Source: DASUPK01 sp963800285 (GTDB taxonomy: Bacteria > Actinomycetota > Thermoleophilia > Solirubrobacterales > 70-9). Taken from it: a stretch of DNA of 64,000 nt. Below are positions 45,116-54,130 of this stretch, in pieces (position 1 is the stretch's first letter; every line of letters starts with the position of its first letter). The position numbers were made by a program, and so were the translations under genes. A model generated the notes under the pieces. That model saw only the letters and a program-made list of their open reading frames with translations, ran no database searches and had not been told where the DNA came from. The DNA lies in assembly GCA_963800285.1 (NCBI GenBank), contig CAWDAL010000010.1, positions 186,001 to 250,000 of the forward strand, written 5' to 3'.

Positions 45116-45790
45116 ATGGTCGTACAGACCGCCAGAGATGCCGCGAAGGTGCGCTTCGACGATCAGGGCCTGGTGCCGTGCGTGATGCAGGACGCTCGCT
45201 CAGGCGAGGTGCTGACCCTCGCCTACATGAACGGGGAGTCGCTGCTGCTCACCCTCGAGACGCGGGAGATACACCTCTACAGCCGAAGCCGCCGGGAGAT
45301 CTGGCACAAGGGCGCCACCTCGGGGAACGTCCAGCGGGTCAGGCAGATCCGCTACGACTGCGACGGCGATGCGCTGGTGGCGCTGGTCGACCCGGCCGGG
45401 CCCGCCTGCCACACCGGCGAGCGGTCCTGCTTCTACCGCGACCTGGAGGGCACGGCCGATCCCGGCGTCGACGCCCCCGGCGCGGTCGGCGAGCCGGCGC
45501 TCCTGCCCTACGAGGCGCTGGCCGCCCTGGAGCGGACCCTCGTCACCCGCCAGCGCAAGCGCCCGGCGGGCAGCTACACGGTGGAGCTCCTGGAGGATCC
45601 GAGGCTGGCCGGGGACAAGGTCCGCGAGGAGGCCGCCGAGGTGGTCAAGGCGGTCAACTCGGAATCCGAGGAGCGGGTGGCCGAGGAGGGTGCCGACGTC
45701 GTCTACCACCTGGCCGTCCTGCTGCTCTCGCGCGGCCTCTCGATGGCCGAGGTGCTGCATGTCCTGAACGGACGCCGGCGGGCTCGATGA
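45116..45790 (+). CDS. hisIE: Bifunctional HisIE (phosphoribosyl-AMP cyclohydrolase / phosphoribosyl-ATP pyrophosphatase)
   Basis: Two steps of histidine synthesis in 224 residues. HisI (about 1-115) shows MNGESLLLTLETREIHLYSR, WHKGATSGNVQ and metal ligands in YDCDGDALV and PACHTGERSCFY. HisE (about 125-220) shows VTRQRKRPAGSYTVELL, DKVREEAAEVVKAV and EGADVVYHLAVLL. The fused form is normal in many bacteria. ATG 45116 has a TACAAT box upstream. It overlaps trpE by ATGA, joining histidine and tryptophan synthesis in one transcript. Confidence 0.95.
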   Translation: MVVQTARDAAKVRFDDQGLVPCVMQDARSGEVLTLAYMNGESLLLTLETREIHLYSRSRREIWHKGATSGNVQRVRQIRYDCDGDALVALVDPAGPACHTGERSCFYRDLEGTADPGVDAPGAVGEPALLPYEALAALERTLVTRQRKRPAGSYTVELLEDPRLAGDKVREEAAEVVKAVNSESEERVAEEGADVVYHLAVLLLSRGLSMAEVLHVLNGRRRAR

Positions 45791-47325
45791 ACGCCGTCGG
45801 AGCGGCGACCAGCCTGCCCGGCCTGGAACCGGACCTCGACCGCGCCCGCGAGCTGGCTCGGAGCGCCACCGTGGTACCGGTCCGGTACCGGTTCATCGAT
45901 GACACGGAAACGCCGGTGAGCGCCTTCCTCAAGCTGCGCGGGGACGGGCCCGCCTTCCTGCTCGAGTCCGCGGAGCAGGGCCGCCTCGGGCGCTGGTCCT
46001 TCCTCGGCTTCCGCCCGCGAGCCGTTCTGCGCTGGGCGGACGGGCAGCTGTCCGAGTGGGGTGGCGACACCGCTGCTGAATCCGGCGCGGGTGCGTCACC
46101 GGACCGGGTCATCGAAGCTCCGGATCCATATGCCGCCGCGGCGGAGTACCTGGGCCGCTACGAGATCGCCGAGCCCGACGAGCTGCCGCCGTTCGCGGGC
46201 GGGGCGGTCGGGTTCTTCGGCTACGACCTCGTCCGCACGGTCGAGCCGCTGGCGGAGCCGAACCCCGACCCCGTCGGCCTCCCGGACATGGCGCTGATGA
46301 TCACCGACGTCCTGGTCGCCTTCGACCACCAGCGCCACGAGGTGACGCTGATCGCCAACGCGTTCGTCGAGGACGGCGGGATCGAGGAGGCATACGCCCG
46401 GGCGGTCGGGACGATCGGCGAGGTGCGGGAGCGGCTACGGGAGCCGGTCCCCACCGTGGAGCCGGCTGCCGAGAAGTCCCGGATCGACTTCCAGAGCAAC
46501 CTGAGCCGCGAGCGATTCGAAGCGACCGTGTCTCGCATCATCGAGTACGTCCACGCCGGCGACGCCTTCCAGGTCGTCCCGTCGCAGCGCTTCACCTCGC
46601 CCTGTCCGGTCGAGGCCTTTTCGATCTACCGCGGCCTGCGCACCGTCAATCCGTCGCCCTACATGTACTTCCTCGACTTCGGGGACTTCGAGATCGCGGG
46701 CGCCTCGCCCGAGCCCCTGGTCAAGGTGACCGGGGACCGCGTCGAGACCCGGCCGATCGCCGGCACCTACCCGCGCGGCGCCGACGAGGAGGAGGACCGC
46801 CTCGCGGCCGAGCGTCTGCTCCAGGATCCGAAGGAGCGAGCCGAGCACGTGATGCTGGTCGACCTGGGGCGCAACGACCTGGGCCGCGTCTGCGAGTACG
46901 GCTCGGTCACCGTGGACGAGCTGATGGTCGTCGAGACCTACTCGCACGTCCTCCACATCGTCAGCCAGGTCTCGGGCAGGCTGCGCCCGGGGGTGAGCGC
47001 CATGGACGCCCTGCGCTCGATCCTCCCGGCGGGAACGCTTTCCGGCGCGCCGAAGGTGCGCGCCATGCAGATCATCGACGAGCTCGAGCCGCAGAAGCGC
47101 GGGCCCTACGGCGGCGCCGTTGGCTACCTGAGCTACACCCGGGATCTCGACACCGCGATCTACATCCGCTCCGTGATCGTCAAGGACGGGCTCGTGCACG
47201 TGCAGGCCGGCGGCGGCACGGTCGCGGATGCCCAGCCCGCCTACGAGTACAACGAGTCCGTCAACAAGGCGAAGGCGGTCTTCCGCGCGGTCGAGCTCGC
47301 CGCCGAGCAACCGGAGTGGCCATGA
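45787..47325 (+). CDS. trpE: Anthranilate synthase component I
   Basis: Converts chorismate to anthranilate with TrpG. About 512 residues from ATG 45787: an N-terminal tryptophan-binding region (LLESAEQGRLGRWSFLGF, the LLES feedback motif), then the chorismate-binding core with RPIAGTYPRGADEEEDR, MLVDLGRNDLGRVCEYG, ILPAGTLSGAPKVRAM and VQAGGGTVADAQPAYEYNES. The intact LLES motif suggests feedback inhibition by tryptophan. Overlaps hisIE and trpG by ATGA. Confidence 0.96.
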   Translation: MNAVGAATSLPGLEPDLDRARELARSATVVPVRYRFIDDTETPVSAFLKLRGDGPAFLLESAEQGRLGRWSFLGFRPRAVLRWADGQLSEWGGDTAAESGAGASPDRVIEAPDPYAAAAEYLGRYEIAEPDELPPFAGGAVGFFGYDLVRTVEPLAEPNPDPVGLPDMALMITDVLVAFDHQRHEVTLIANAFVEDGGIEEAYARAVGTIGEVRERLREPVPTVEPAAEKSRIDFQSNLSRERFEATVSRIIEYVHAGDAFQVVPSQRFTSPCPVEAFSIYRGLRTVNPSPYMYFLDFGDFEIAGASPEPLVKVTGDRVETRPIAGTYPRGADEEEDRLAAERLLQDPKERAEHVMLVDLGRNDLGRVCEYGSVTVDELMVVETYSHVLHIVSQVSGRLRPGVSAMDALRSILPAGTLSGAPKVRAMQIIDELEPQKRGPYGGAVGYLSYTRDLDTAIYIRSVIVKDGLVHVQAGGGTVADAQPAYEYNESVNKAKAVFRAVELAAEQPEWP

Positions 47326-47921
47326 GCGCGGAGCGAAGCGGAGCGCGAAACACGGGTGCGACGACCTCCGTGCTCGTCATCGACAACTACGACTCCTTCA
47401 CCTACAACCTCGTTCAGTACCTGGGGGAGCTGGGGGCTGAGATCGGCGTCGTCCGCAACGACAAGGCGAGCGTGGACGAGCTCGTCGCGCTGAAGCCGGA
47501 TCGCCTCGTCGTGTCGCCAGGGCCGTGCACGCCGAAGGAGGCCGGGATCTCGGTGGATGCGATCCGCGTTTTCGCGGAGGAGGGCACCCCGGTGCTCGGA
47601 GTCTGCCTCGGGCACCAGTCGATGGTGGAGGCGTTCGGCGGTCAGGTAGTCCGCGGCGATCCGATCCACGGCAAGGACGCCGAGGTGAAGCACGACGGCC
47701 GCGCCATCTACGAGGGCCTCTCCAATCCCCTGGTCGCCGGCCGCTACCACTCGCTGATCGCCGACCCCGATCTGCCCGATGAGCTCGAGCTCACCTCGAC
47801 TTACGGCGACGTCGTCATGGGCGTACGCCACCGCGAGCTCCCCGCCGAGGGGGTCCAGTTCCATCCCGAGTCGGTCCTCACGCCGCAGGGCAAGAAGCTG
47901 CTGGCTAACTTCCTCCACTAG
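47322..47921 (+). CDS. trpG: Anthranilate synthase component II (glutamine amidotransferase)
   Basis: Supplies ammonia to TrpE. 199 residues with the class I amidotransferase triad: the nucleophilic Cys in VLGVCLGHQSMVE, and the His and Glu in GVQFHPESVLTP; the oxyanion block is VVSPGPCTPKEAG. ATG 47322 overlaps the trpE stop. A short N-terminal run (SAERSGARNTGATT) precedes the conserved VLVIDNYDSFTYN and is encoded by a repetitive GAGCGAAGCGGAGCG-like sequence, so it may be a small insertion. Confidence 0.95.
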   Translation: MSAERSGARNTGATTSVLVIDNYDSFTYNLVQYLGELGAEIGVVRNDKASVDELVALKPDRLVVSPGPCTPKEAGISVDAIRVFAEEGTPVLGVCLGHQSMVEAFGGQVVRGDPIHGKDAEVKHDGRAIYEGLSNPLVAGRYHSLIADPDLPDELELTSTYGDVVMGVRHRELPAEGVQFHPESVLTPQGKKLLANFLH

Positions 47922-47930
47922 GCCTCGACC

Positions 47931-48965
47931 GTGCCCAACGAAATTCTCACCCGCGCGATCGACGAGATCTGCTCCGGGACCCACCTCACCGCCGACCACA
48001 CCTCGGCTGCGCTGGCGGAGATCATGGAGGGCCGAGCGGGCGAGGTGCAGACCGCCGCCTTCCTGATCTCGCTGCGGGCGAAGGGCGAGACGGTCTCCGA
48101 GCTGGTCGGCCTGGCGCGAACGATGCGCTCGCTGGCAGCGCACGTCGAGATCGACGAGCCGACCGTGCTCGACACCGCGGGCACCGGCGGGGGCCCGACC
48201 ACCTTCAACATCTCGACGACGGCAGCGCTGATCGCCGCGGGCGCTGGGTGCAAGGTCGCCAAGCACGGCAACCGCTCGGCGACCAGCAGGTCCGGCTCGG
48301 CCGACGTGCTCGAGGCTCTCGGGGTCGACATCGAGCTCGCCCCGGCGGAGGTGGCGACCTGCATCGAGGACGTCGGCTTCGGGTTCATGTTCGCCCCCAA
48401 GCACCATCAGGCCATGGCCCATGTGGTCCCGGTGCGCAAGGAGCTCGCCGTCCGCACCATCTTCAACTTCCTGGGACCGCTGACCAATCCCGCCGGTGCC
48501 GCGGCGCACCTGCTCGGGGTCTCCGACCGCGGCTACCAGGAGATCATCGCCGAGGCTCTGCTCCAGCTCGGCTGCCGCCACGCGCTGGTGGTCTCGGCCG
48601 ATGACGGCATCGACGAGCTCAGCATCGCCTCGCGCACTCGCGTCATCGAGGTGGCCGACGGAGGGACCGAGGAGTGGTTCGTCGAGCCAGGCGAGTTCGG
48701 CCTGCAGTCCGCCGGCCTCGATGCGATCCCGGGCGGGGAGCCCGGCGAGAACGCGGCCGTGGCTCGCTCCGTGCTCGAGGGCGAGGCGGGCGCGCCGCGC
48801 GACGTCTCGATCCTGAACGCCGGGGCGGCGATCTTCGTGGCGGGCGAGGCGGGCGATCTGGCCGAGGGCGTGACCAAGGCGACGGAGGCGATCGATTCGG
48901 GTGCTGCCGCCGGCGTGCTTGCCCGATTGGTCTCCCGATCCCGCGAGCTCTCCGGCGCGAGCTAA
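47931..48965 (+). CDS. trpD: Anthranilate phosphoribosyltransferase
   Basis: Joins anthranilate and PRPP. 344 residues with the PRPP-binding loop DTAGTGGGPTTFNISTTAAL, CKVAKHGNRSATSRSGSADV (anthranilate site) and FMFAPKHHQAMAHVVPVRKE. The GTG at 47931 is 9 bp after trpG. Length and motifs are standard. Internal to the hisIE-trpEGDC run. Confidence 0.96.
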   Translation: MPNEILTRAIDEICSGTHLTADHTSAALAEIMEGRAGEVQTAAFLISLRAKGETVSELVGLARTMRSLAAHVEIDEPTVLDTAGTGGGPTTFNISTTAALIAAGAGCKVAKHGNRSATSRSGSADVLEALGVDIELAPAEVATCIEDVGFGFMFAPKHHQAMAHVVPVRKELAVRTIFNFLGPLTNPAGAAAHLLGVSDRGYQEIIAEALLQLGCRHALVVSADDGIDELSIASRTRVIEVADGGTEEWFVEPGEFGLQSAGLDAIPGGEPGENAAVARSVLEGEAGAPRDVSILNAGAAIFVAGEAGDLAEGVTKATEAIDSGAAAGVLARLVSRSRELSGAS

Positions 48966-48980
48966 GGTCCAGCGGACGAG

Positions 48981-49787
48981 ATGGGCATGATCGAAGAGCT
49001 GGTTGCATCCGCTCGGGCAGGAGTGGAGCGACGACGCGCCGGGGTCCCACTCGAGGATCTCGAGCGGCAGCTGGCCGAGCGGCCGGAGCAGCGCCCCTTC
49101 GGCGAGGCCCTCACCCGGCCCGGACTGTCGGTAATCGCCGAGTTCAAGCGCCGTTCTCCGAGCGCGGGAGAGATCCGGCCCGGCGCGACGCCCGGCGAGA
49201 TCGCTCGGTCCTATGACGAGGCGGGAGCAGCCGCGATCTCGGTGCTCACCGATGAGGCGCACTTCGGGGGCGCGCTCGCCGATCTGCGCGAGGCACGCGC
49301 TTCCTGCGAGCTCCCGATCCTCGAGAAGGACTTCATCGTGGACCACTACCAGCTCTATGAGGCGGCGGTCGCCGGCGCCGACGCCGTGCTGCTGATCGTG
49401 GCGGCTCTTGAGCGGGATCACCTCAACGCCCTCCACGACGAGGCCCGGGGGCTCGACCTCGATGTGATCGTCGAGGTCCACAAGGAGCCGGAGCTGGAGA
49501 CCGCGTTGACGGTCGACGCGGAGGTGATCGGCATCAACAACCGCAATCTCGACGACTTCACGGTGGACGTCCAGACGACCTACGAGTTGATCACCGACGT
49601 CCCCGCCGGCAAGACCGTGGTTTCGGAGAGCGGGATAGCCGAGCGCGCCACACTGGACGACCTGGAGCGAGTCGGCGTCGACGCCGTCCTGATCGGGGAG
49701 GCCCTGATGCGGGCCGACGATCCCGGCGCCAAGCTCAGGGAGCTGATCGCGGACGAGGAGTCGACCCGCGAGCACCTGCTGCCCTGA
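48981..49787 (+). CDS. trpC: Indole-3-glycerol phosphate synthase
   Basis: Closes the indole ring. A 268-residue TIM barrel with VIAEFKRRSPSAGEIRPG (catalytic lysine), FIVDHYQLYEAAVAGADAVL, EVHKEPELE, IGINNRNLDDFTVD and VSESGIAERATLDDLE. ATG 48981 follows trpD by 15 bp with TAAGGT 12 nt upstream. A hairpin followed by an AT-rich stretch ends the transcript after it (49793-49815). Confidence 0.96.
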   Translation: MGMIEELVASARAGVERRRAGVPLEDLERQLAERPEQRPFGEALTRPGLSVIAEFKRRSPSAGEIRPGATPGEIARSYDEAGAAAISVLTDEAHFGGALADLREARASCELPILEKDFIVDHYQLYEAAVAGADAVLLIVAALERDHLNALHDEARGLDLDVIVEVHKEPELETALTVDAEVIGINNRNLDDFTVDVQTTYELITDVPAGKTVVSESGIAERATLDDLERVGVDAVLIGEALMRADDPGAKLRELIADEESTREHLLP

Positions 49788-49792
49788 TGCGA

Positions 49793-49815
49793 GGGTGCTC
49801 CGAAAGGAGCAACCC
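49793..49815. terminator. Hairpin terminator after trpC
   Basis: GGGTGCTCC-GAAA-GGAGCAACCC (one bulged base) followed by ATTTCATTAT. A second copy of the same stem lies after the protease gene (51093-51124), so it is a repeated terminator-type element. Confidence 0.6.
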
Positions 49816-49881
49816 ATTTCATTATGGAACGCGAAGAACCTGCTTAGAGACGGTTAAGCGGCGGGCCGCACACTGGCCCCC

Positions 49882-51087
49882 ATGCAGTCGCTGAAGAGGT
49901 TCCTCTCCACGAGCTTCGGATCCGCCGTCGCGGGCGGTCTCGTCGTGCTGGTCGTCGGCCTGCTGCTGATCCAGGCCGGCGTCGTCGATACGAGCAAGGA
50001 CCAGAGCTCGGCTCCGGTCATCGCGCCGGCCGCCCTGGCCCGGCCCGCCAGCGACTCGAACCAGGGCCTCACCGTCCACGACATCTACCAGCGCGATGCG
50101 GACGGCGTCGCCTTCATCCGCTCGACCATCGTGCAGAAGACGCAGTCCGTATTCGGCCTTCCGCAGCAGCAGTCGAGCGAGGCCACCGGATCGGGCTTCC
50201 TGATCGACAATGACGGCCACATCCTCACGAACGCCCACGTCGTCGAGGGTGCGAAGAGCGTCACGGTCCAGCTCGGCAACGGCGCCGAGCAGGACGCCCA
50301 GGTCGTCGGCACGGACCCTTCCAGCGACGTCGCGCTCCTCAAGGTGGACAACACAGAGGGCGCCAGCCCGCTGCCTCTGGGCGACTCATCCAAGGTCCAG
50401 GTAGGCGACCCCGTGGTCGCGATCGGCAACCCATTCGCCCTGGACCGCACCGTGACGAGCGGAATCGTCTCGGCGCTCCAGCGCCAGATCCAGGCGCCCA
50501 ACGGCTTCTCGATCTCCGACGTGATCCAGACCGACGCCGCGATCAATCCCGGCAACTCGGGCGGCCCGCTGATCGACGGCGCCGGTGAGGTGATCGGCAT
50601 CAACTCCCAGATCGAGAGCCAGAGCGGCGGCAACGAGGGCGTCGGCTTCGCCGTCCCGATCAAGACCGCGGCCGATGTCGCCTCGCAGCTCGAGAACGGC
50701 GGCCAGGTCCACCAGGCCTACCTGGGGATCTCGGGTGGCGACATCACCCCGGACATCGCCCACGCCCTCCACCTCCCGGTCACGCAGGGCGTTCTGATCG
50801 AGCGGGTGCTGAGCGGCGGCCCGGCCGATGACGCCGGCATCAAGGGCGCGACCGGTCAGGCGACGATCTCCGGCCAGACCTTCCCGGTGGGCGGCGACAT
50901 CATCACCAAGGTCGACGGCAAGGCGATCAGCGGCATGGACGAGGTCATCTCCGCCGTCAACGACCACCAGCCCGGCGACGAGATCACGTTGACGATCTTC
51001 AGCGGCGGCCAGCAGAAGAACGTCACCGTCAAGCTCGGCGACCGCCCGTCGCACGTCCAGGACTCGAACTCGAGCTCCCTGCCGTAG
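49882..51087 (+). CDS. HtrA/DegP-type membrane-anchored serine protease
   Basis: A 401-residue envelope protease. The N-terminal anchor (about 16-34, AVAGGLVVLVVGLLLIQ) is followed by a Ser/Ala/Gln-rich linker, a trypsin-like domain with triad H119 (NAHVVEG), D149 (SSDVALL) and S226 (NPGNSGGPL), and one PDZ domain (about 290-390) starting AYLGISGGDITPDIAHAL. It likely degrades damaged exported proteins. ATG 49882 has CACACT 7 nt upstream. It sits between trpC and the divergent cfa/reductase genes, splitting the trp genes. Confidence 0.93.
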   Translation: MQSLKRFLSTSFGSAVAGGLVVLVVGLLLIQAGVVDTSKDQSSAPVIAPAALARPASDSNQGLTVHDIYQRDADGVAFIRSTIVQKTQSVFGLPQQQSSEATGSGFLIDNDGHILTNAHVVEGAKSVTVQLGNGAEQDAQVVGTDPSSDVALLKVDNTEGASPLPLGDSSKVQVGDPVVAIGNPFALDRTVTSGIVSALQRQIQAPNGFSISDVIQTDAAINPGNSGGPLIDGAGEVIGINSQIESQSGGNEGVGFAVPIKTAADVASQLENGGQVHQAYLGISGGDITPDIAHALHLPVTQGVLIERVLSGGPADDAGIKGATGQATISGQTFPVGGDIITKVDGKAISGMDEVISAVNDHQPGDEITLTIFSGGQQKNVTVKLGDRPSHVQDSNSSSLP

Positions 51088-51092
51088 GGCGA

Positions 51093-51124
51093 GGGTGCTC
51101 CCAGGCGTAGCCGAGGAGCAACCC
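51093..51124. terminator. Hairpin terminator after htrA-like gene (second copy)
   Basis: GGGTGCTCC and GGAGCAACCC arms as after trpC, but with a 13-nt loop, followed by GTTTGATGG. Lies 6 bp after the protease stop and before the convergent reductase gene. Confidence 0.5.
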
Positions 51125-51141
51125 GTTTGATGGCGAAGCGT

Positions 51142-52170
51142 CTATCCGACGACCTGATGCTCGATCAGGCTCTCGCCGGTCTCGGCGATCGTGTCCTCGA
51201 TCGGCCGCGGTGACCAGCCCAGGCCGCGCGCCTTCTCGGAGCTGAGCTCCGTCCGCTTGCCGAGCGTGCCGACGATCGAGCGGATGCCGCCGTCGAAGAG
51301 GGACATCGCGCGGACCACGAAGTCGGGGATCGTCCGCGTCGGCACCTTCGACGCACCCTCGCCGAGCCGGTCGCGGAGGATCTCGCCGGTCTCCGACATC
51401 CAGAGGAACTTGGTCACCGCGATGAAGCGCCGGCCGCCGGCCTCCGGGGCGGTCATCGCCCGGATCTCGAGGTCCGCGACGTCGCGCACGTCCACGAAGC
51501 TGAAGCCGAGCCTGGGCATGCCGGGCATTCCCTTGAGCAGCCGCTCGATCGCCTGGATCGAGTAGGAGAGGTCGTCGTTGAGGACCGGGCCGATGATCGC
51601 GCCGGGGTTGACCACGGCGAGCCTGTCCTCGGCGCCACGCTCCTTCACCAGGTCCCAGGCGGCTCGCTCCGCGATCGTCTTGGACCGGACGTAGGGAGTG
51701 AGGCCGTCCTCGTCGGGATCGGTCCAGTCGTCCTCGTCGAGGACCTCCTTGTCGGCTCCCTTGGCGAGCCTGACCGCGGCGATCGAGGAGGTGACCACGA
51801 CGCGCTTCACGTCATGGTCGAGCGCGGTCCGCAGCACCCGGAGCGTCCCCTCGCGGGCGGGGACGATCAGCTCGTCGGGATCCTTCGGCTGCTTGGGCGG
51901 GAACGGGGAGGCGACGTGCAGCACGTAGTCGCATCCCTCGATCACGTTGGCCCAGTGCTCCTCGCTCATCAGATCGGCCTGGTGGACCGTGAGGTGGGGG
52001 CCCTGGCCGACCTGTGACTCAACGGCGTCGAAGACGGCGCGCTCACGCGAGGGATTGCGAACCGTCGTCCTGACGCGGTAGCCGCGCTCGAGCAGGCCGA
52101 TGATGCACCAGCCGGCGAGGTAGCCGGAGCCCCCTGTGACTAGAACTGTCTTGCCGTCGCCCTCGGCCAT
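51142..52170 (-). CDS. NAD(P)-dependent epimerase/dehydratase (dihydroflavonol reductase-like)
   Basis: A 342-residue extended short-chain dehydrogenase. The N-terminal nucleotide motif is VLVTGGSGYLAGW (G-x-x-G-x-x-A, slightly changed from G-x-x-G-x-x-G), the active-site YxxxK is in LTPYVRSKTIAER, and VVTSSIAAVR is the catalytic Ser strand. Substrates are typically aldehydes or 3-keto/hydroxyl groups; unknown here. Its ATG (52170) overlaps the upstream cfa gene by 31 bp, so the two are translated together. Confidence 0.88.
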   Translation of the reverse strand: MAEGDGKTVLVTGGSGYLAGWCIIGLLERGYRVRTTVRNPSRERAVFDAVESQVGQGPHLTVHQADLMSEEHWANVIEGCDYVLHVASPFPPKQPKDPDELIVPAREGTLRVLRTALDHDVKRVVVTSSIAAVRLAKGADKEVLDEDDWTDPDEDGLTPYVRSKTIAERAAWDLVKERGAEDRLAVVNPGAIIGPVLNDDLSYSIQAIERLLKGMPGMPRLGFSFVDVRDVADLEIRAMTAPEAGGRRFIAVTKFLWMSETGEILRDRLGEGASKVPTRTIPDFVVRAMSLFDGGIRSIVGTLGKRTELSSEKARGLGWSPRPIEDTIAETGESLIEHQVVG

Positions 52171-53414
52171 TGGTCCTCCGTGACCCTAGTCGAGTGCCGG
52201 GGCTTCGCGAACACGGCCTGCACGTCCCGCAGGCGCCGCTCTCGGAAGCCGGCCTCGCTCATCGCCAGCCAGAGCGTCCAGAGGCGGCGGAACGGCTCGT
52301 CGTAACCGAGCTCGCCGGCGAGGTCCGAGTTGGCGATGAACCGCTCGCGCCAGAGCTCGAGCGTGCGGGCGTAGTGGGCGCCGATCTCCTCCAGCCAGAT
52401 CGTGCTCAGGTCGGTCTCCCGCGCCGTGCAGCGCTGGATCACCTCGAGGGAGGGGAGGCAGCCGCCGGGGAAGATCAGCTTGTTGGCGAAGCTCTTGGCC
52501 GCCTTCTCGGTCTCATAGAGCCGGTCGTCGATCAGGATCGCCTGCAGGAAGAAGAGGCCGTCCGGCTCGAGCAACTCCGAGCAGCGCCGGAAGTACTCGT
52601 CGAAGTACTGCCAGCCGACCGCCTCGATCATCTCCAGCGAGACGAGCTTGTCGTAGGTGCCGCGCAGGTCGCGATAGTCCTCGAGCAGGACGGTGACGCG
52701 ATCCTCGACTCCGGCGTCGCGAATCCTGCGGAGGGCGCCCTCGCGCTGCTCGCGCGAGATCGTCGTCGTGGTCACCCGGCAGCCGTAGTTGGACGCGGCG
52801 TAGGCGGCCATCGCGCCCCAGCCGGTGCCGATCTCGAGCAGGTGGTCGTCCGGGCCGAGCTCGAGCGCCTGGCAGATCCGCTCCAGCCGGTTCTGCTGCG
52901 CCTCGGCCAGGGTCGCCTCCGCGTTCGGGAAGACGGCCGCCGAGTACATCATCGACTCGTCGAGGTAGAGCCCGAAGAGGTCGTTGCCGAGGTCGTAATG
53001 GGCTGAGATGTGGCGCCGCGTGGCGCGCTTGCTGTTCCGCGGCACTCGCCAGATGGTCTTCTCAAGCGGCACGAGCAGTGGGTGAAGGCGCCGGCGCCAG
53101 GCGTCGAGCGACCCGAGGTTGCGGCAGGCGATCCGGAGCACCGCGACCAGGTCGTCGCAATCCCAGAGCTTGTCCCGGTAGGCCTCGCCGAGGCCGACGC
53201 TGCCGCTGAGGAGCGCGCGGTAGAAGCGGACGGAGTTGACCCTGATCGTCGCCGCCAGATCAGCGGCCGCGTCCCCGAACTGGAACCGTCGCTGCGAGGG
53301 CGCGCTTGAGCCCGACCCGTCTGAAAATGCCTCGATCAGCTCCAGGCTGCCGCCGCGCACCCGGGAGAACGCCCCGAGAGCAAGTCGCCTGGAGGCCGAC
53401 TCGATCGCGGTCAT
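52140..53414 (-). CDS. cfa: Cyclopropane-fatty-acyl-phospholipid synthase family methyltransferase
   Basis: A 424-residue SAM enzyme that methylates or cyclopropanates unsaturated phospholipid acyl chains. Motifs: HYDLGNDLFGLYLDESMMYS, the SAM loop LLEIGTGWGAMAAYAA, TTTISREQ, and EMIEAVGWQYFDEYF. The N-terminal Gly/Phe-rich region is the usual lipid-binding part. ATG 53414 has TAGGCT 8 nt upstream. Divergent from trpF (68 bp between starts). Confidence 0.92.
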   Translation of the reverse strand: MTAIESASRRLALGAFSRVRGGSLELIEAFSDGSGSSAPSQRRFQFGDAAADLAATIRVNSVRFYRALLSGSVGLGEAYRDKLWDCDDLVAVLRIACRNLGSLDAWRRRLHPLLVPLEKTIWRVPRNSKRATRRHISAHYDLGNDLFGLYLDESMMYSAAVFPNAEATLAEAQQNRLERICQALELGPDDHLLEIGTGWGAMAAYAASNYGCRVTTTTISREQREGALRRIRDAGVEDRVTVLLEDYRDLRGTYDKLVSLEMIEAVGWQYFDEYFRRCSELLEPDGLFFLQAILIDDRLYETEKAAKSFANKLIFPGGCLPSLEVIQRCTARETDLSTIWLEEIGAHYARTLELWRERFIANSDLAGELGYDEPFRRLWTLWLAMSEAGFRERRLRDVQAVFAKPRHSTRVTEDQWPRATARQF

Positions 53415-53422
53415 GGACCAGC

Positions 53423-53428
53423 AGCCTA
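53423..53428 (-). promoter_or_regulatory. TANNNT -10 box of leaderless cfa
   Basis: On the minus strand TAGGCT lies 8 nt before ATG 53414. Confidence 0.5.
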
Positions 53429-53470
53429 CTCCCGGAATGCCCGCTGCCAGGAGAGAAACGTGAATCTCCC

Positions 53471-53476
53471 TACCCT
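53471..53476 (+). promoter_or_regulatory. TANNNT -10 box of leaderless trpF
   Basis: TACCCT lies 6 nt before ATG 53483. Thus trpFBA has its own promoter, separate from trpEGDC. Confidence 0.55.
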
Positions 53477-53482
53477 TGTCGC

Positions 53483-54130
53483 ATGACCAGGGTCAAGGTC
53501 TGCGGAATGACGAGCGTCGCCGACGCGGAGCACGCGGCGAGCCACGGCGCCTGGGCGATCGGGTTGATCCACCACCCCGACAGCCCGCGCTGCGTGCGCC
53601 CGGACGTCGCCGAGGAGATCGGCGCCGCGCTGAAACGCCGCTGCGAGATCGCGGGGGTCTTCGTCAACTCGACGCTCGACGAGGTGATCGACGCGGCAGA
53701 GCGCGAGAACCTGACGCTGCTGCAGTTCCACGGCGAGGAGGGGCCCTCGTTCTGCGTGGAGGCCCGTCGCCGCACCGGGGCCAAGGTGATCAAGGCGATG
53801 CGCATCAACAGCGCCGCCGACGTCCAGGCGGCCGAGGCGTTTCGCACCGACTTCCATCTCTTCGACGCCTACTGGCACGGGATCCACGGCGGCACCGGCA
53901 AGAGCTTCGACTGGGACCTGGTGGCCAAGCGCCGCTCGAAGGTGCCGATGATCCTGGCAGGCGGCCTGACCGCCGAGAATGTCGGAGGGGCGATCGAGCA
54001 GGTGAGGCCATACGCCGTCGACGTGGTGAGCGGGGTCGAGGCCGAGCCGGGCCGCAAGGACCATGCCAAGGTCGAGGCCTTCCTCGCTGCGGCCGGCGTC
54101 GAGCTGCCCTCGAGGGTGACGGCACCGTGA
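53483..54130 (+). CDS. trpF: Phosphoribosylanthranilate isomerase
   Basis: A 215-residue TIM barrel of tryptophan synthesis. VKVCGMTSVADAEHA carries the catalytic cysteine, FVNSTLDEV and LLQFHGEEG are the middle blocks, and PMILAGGLTAENVGGAI plus AVDVVSGVEAEPGRKDH (phosphate site and general acid) end it. The start ATG 53483 is chosen by the family N-terminus and the TACCCT box; longer frames leftwards are not conserved. Overlaps trpB by GTGA. Confidence 0.95.
   Translation: MTRVKVCGMTSVADAEHAASHGAWAIGLIHHPDSPRCVRPDVAEEIGAALKRRCEIAGVFVNSTLDEVIDAAERENLTLLQFHGEEGPSFCVEARRRTGAKVIKAMRINSAADVQAAEAFRTDFHLFDAYWHGIHGGTGKSFDWDLVAKRRSKVPMILAGGLTAENVGGAIEQVRPYAVDVVSGVEAEPGRKDHAKVEAFLAAAGVELPSRVTAP

Noticed and set aside
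45062..45786. Trp leader peptide, attenuator or T-box before trpE
   Set aside because: trpE begins inside the hisIE stop with no leader; the hairpin at 45074-45087 precedes hisIE and has no Trp codons or alternative stem.
47241..49817. 858-codon open frame antisense to trpG, trpD and trpC
   Set aside because: The sense strand carries three complete, motif-bearing trp genes; the antisense product has no recognisable domain and no start signal.
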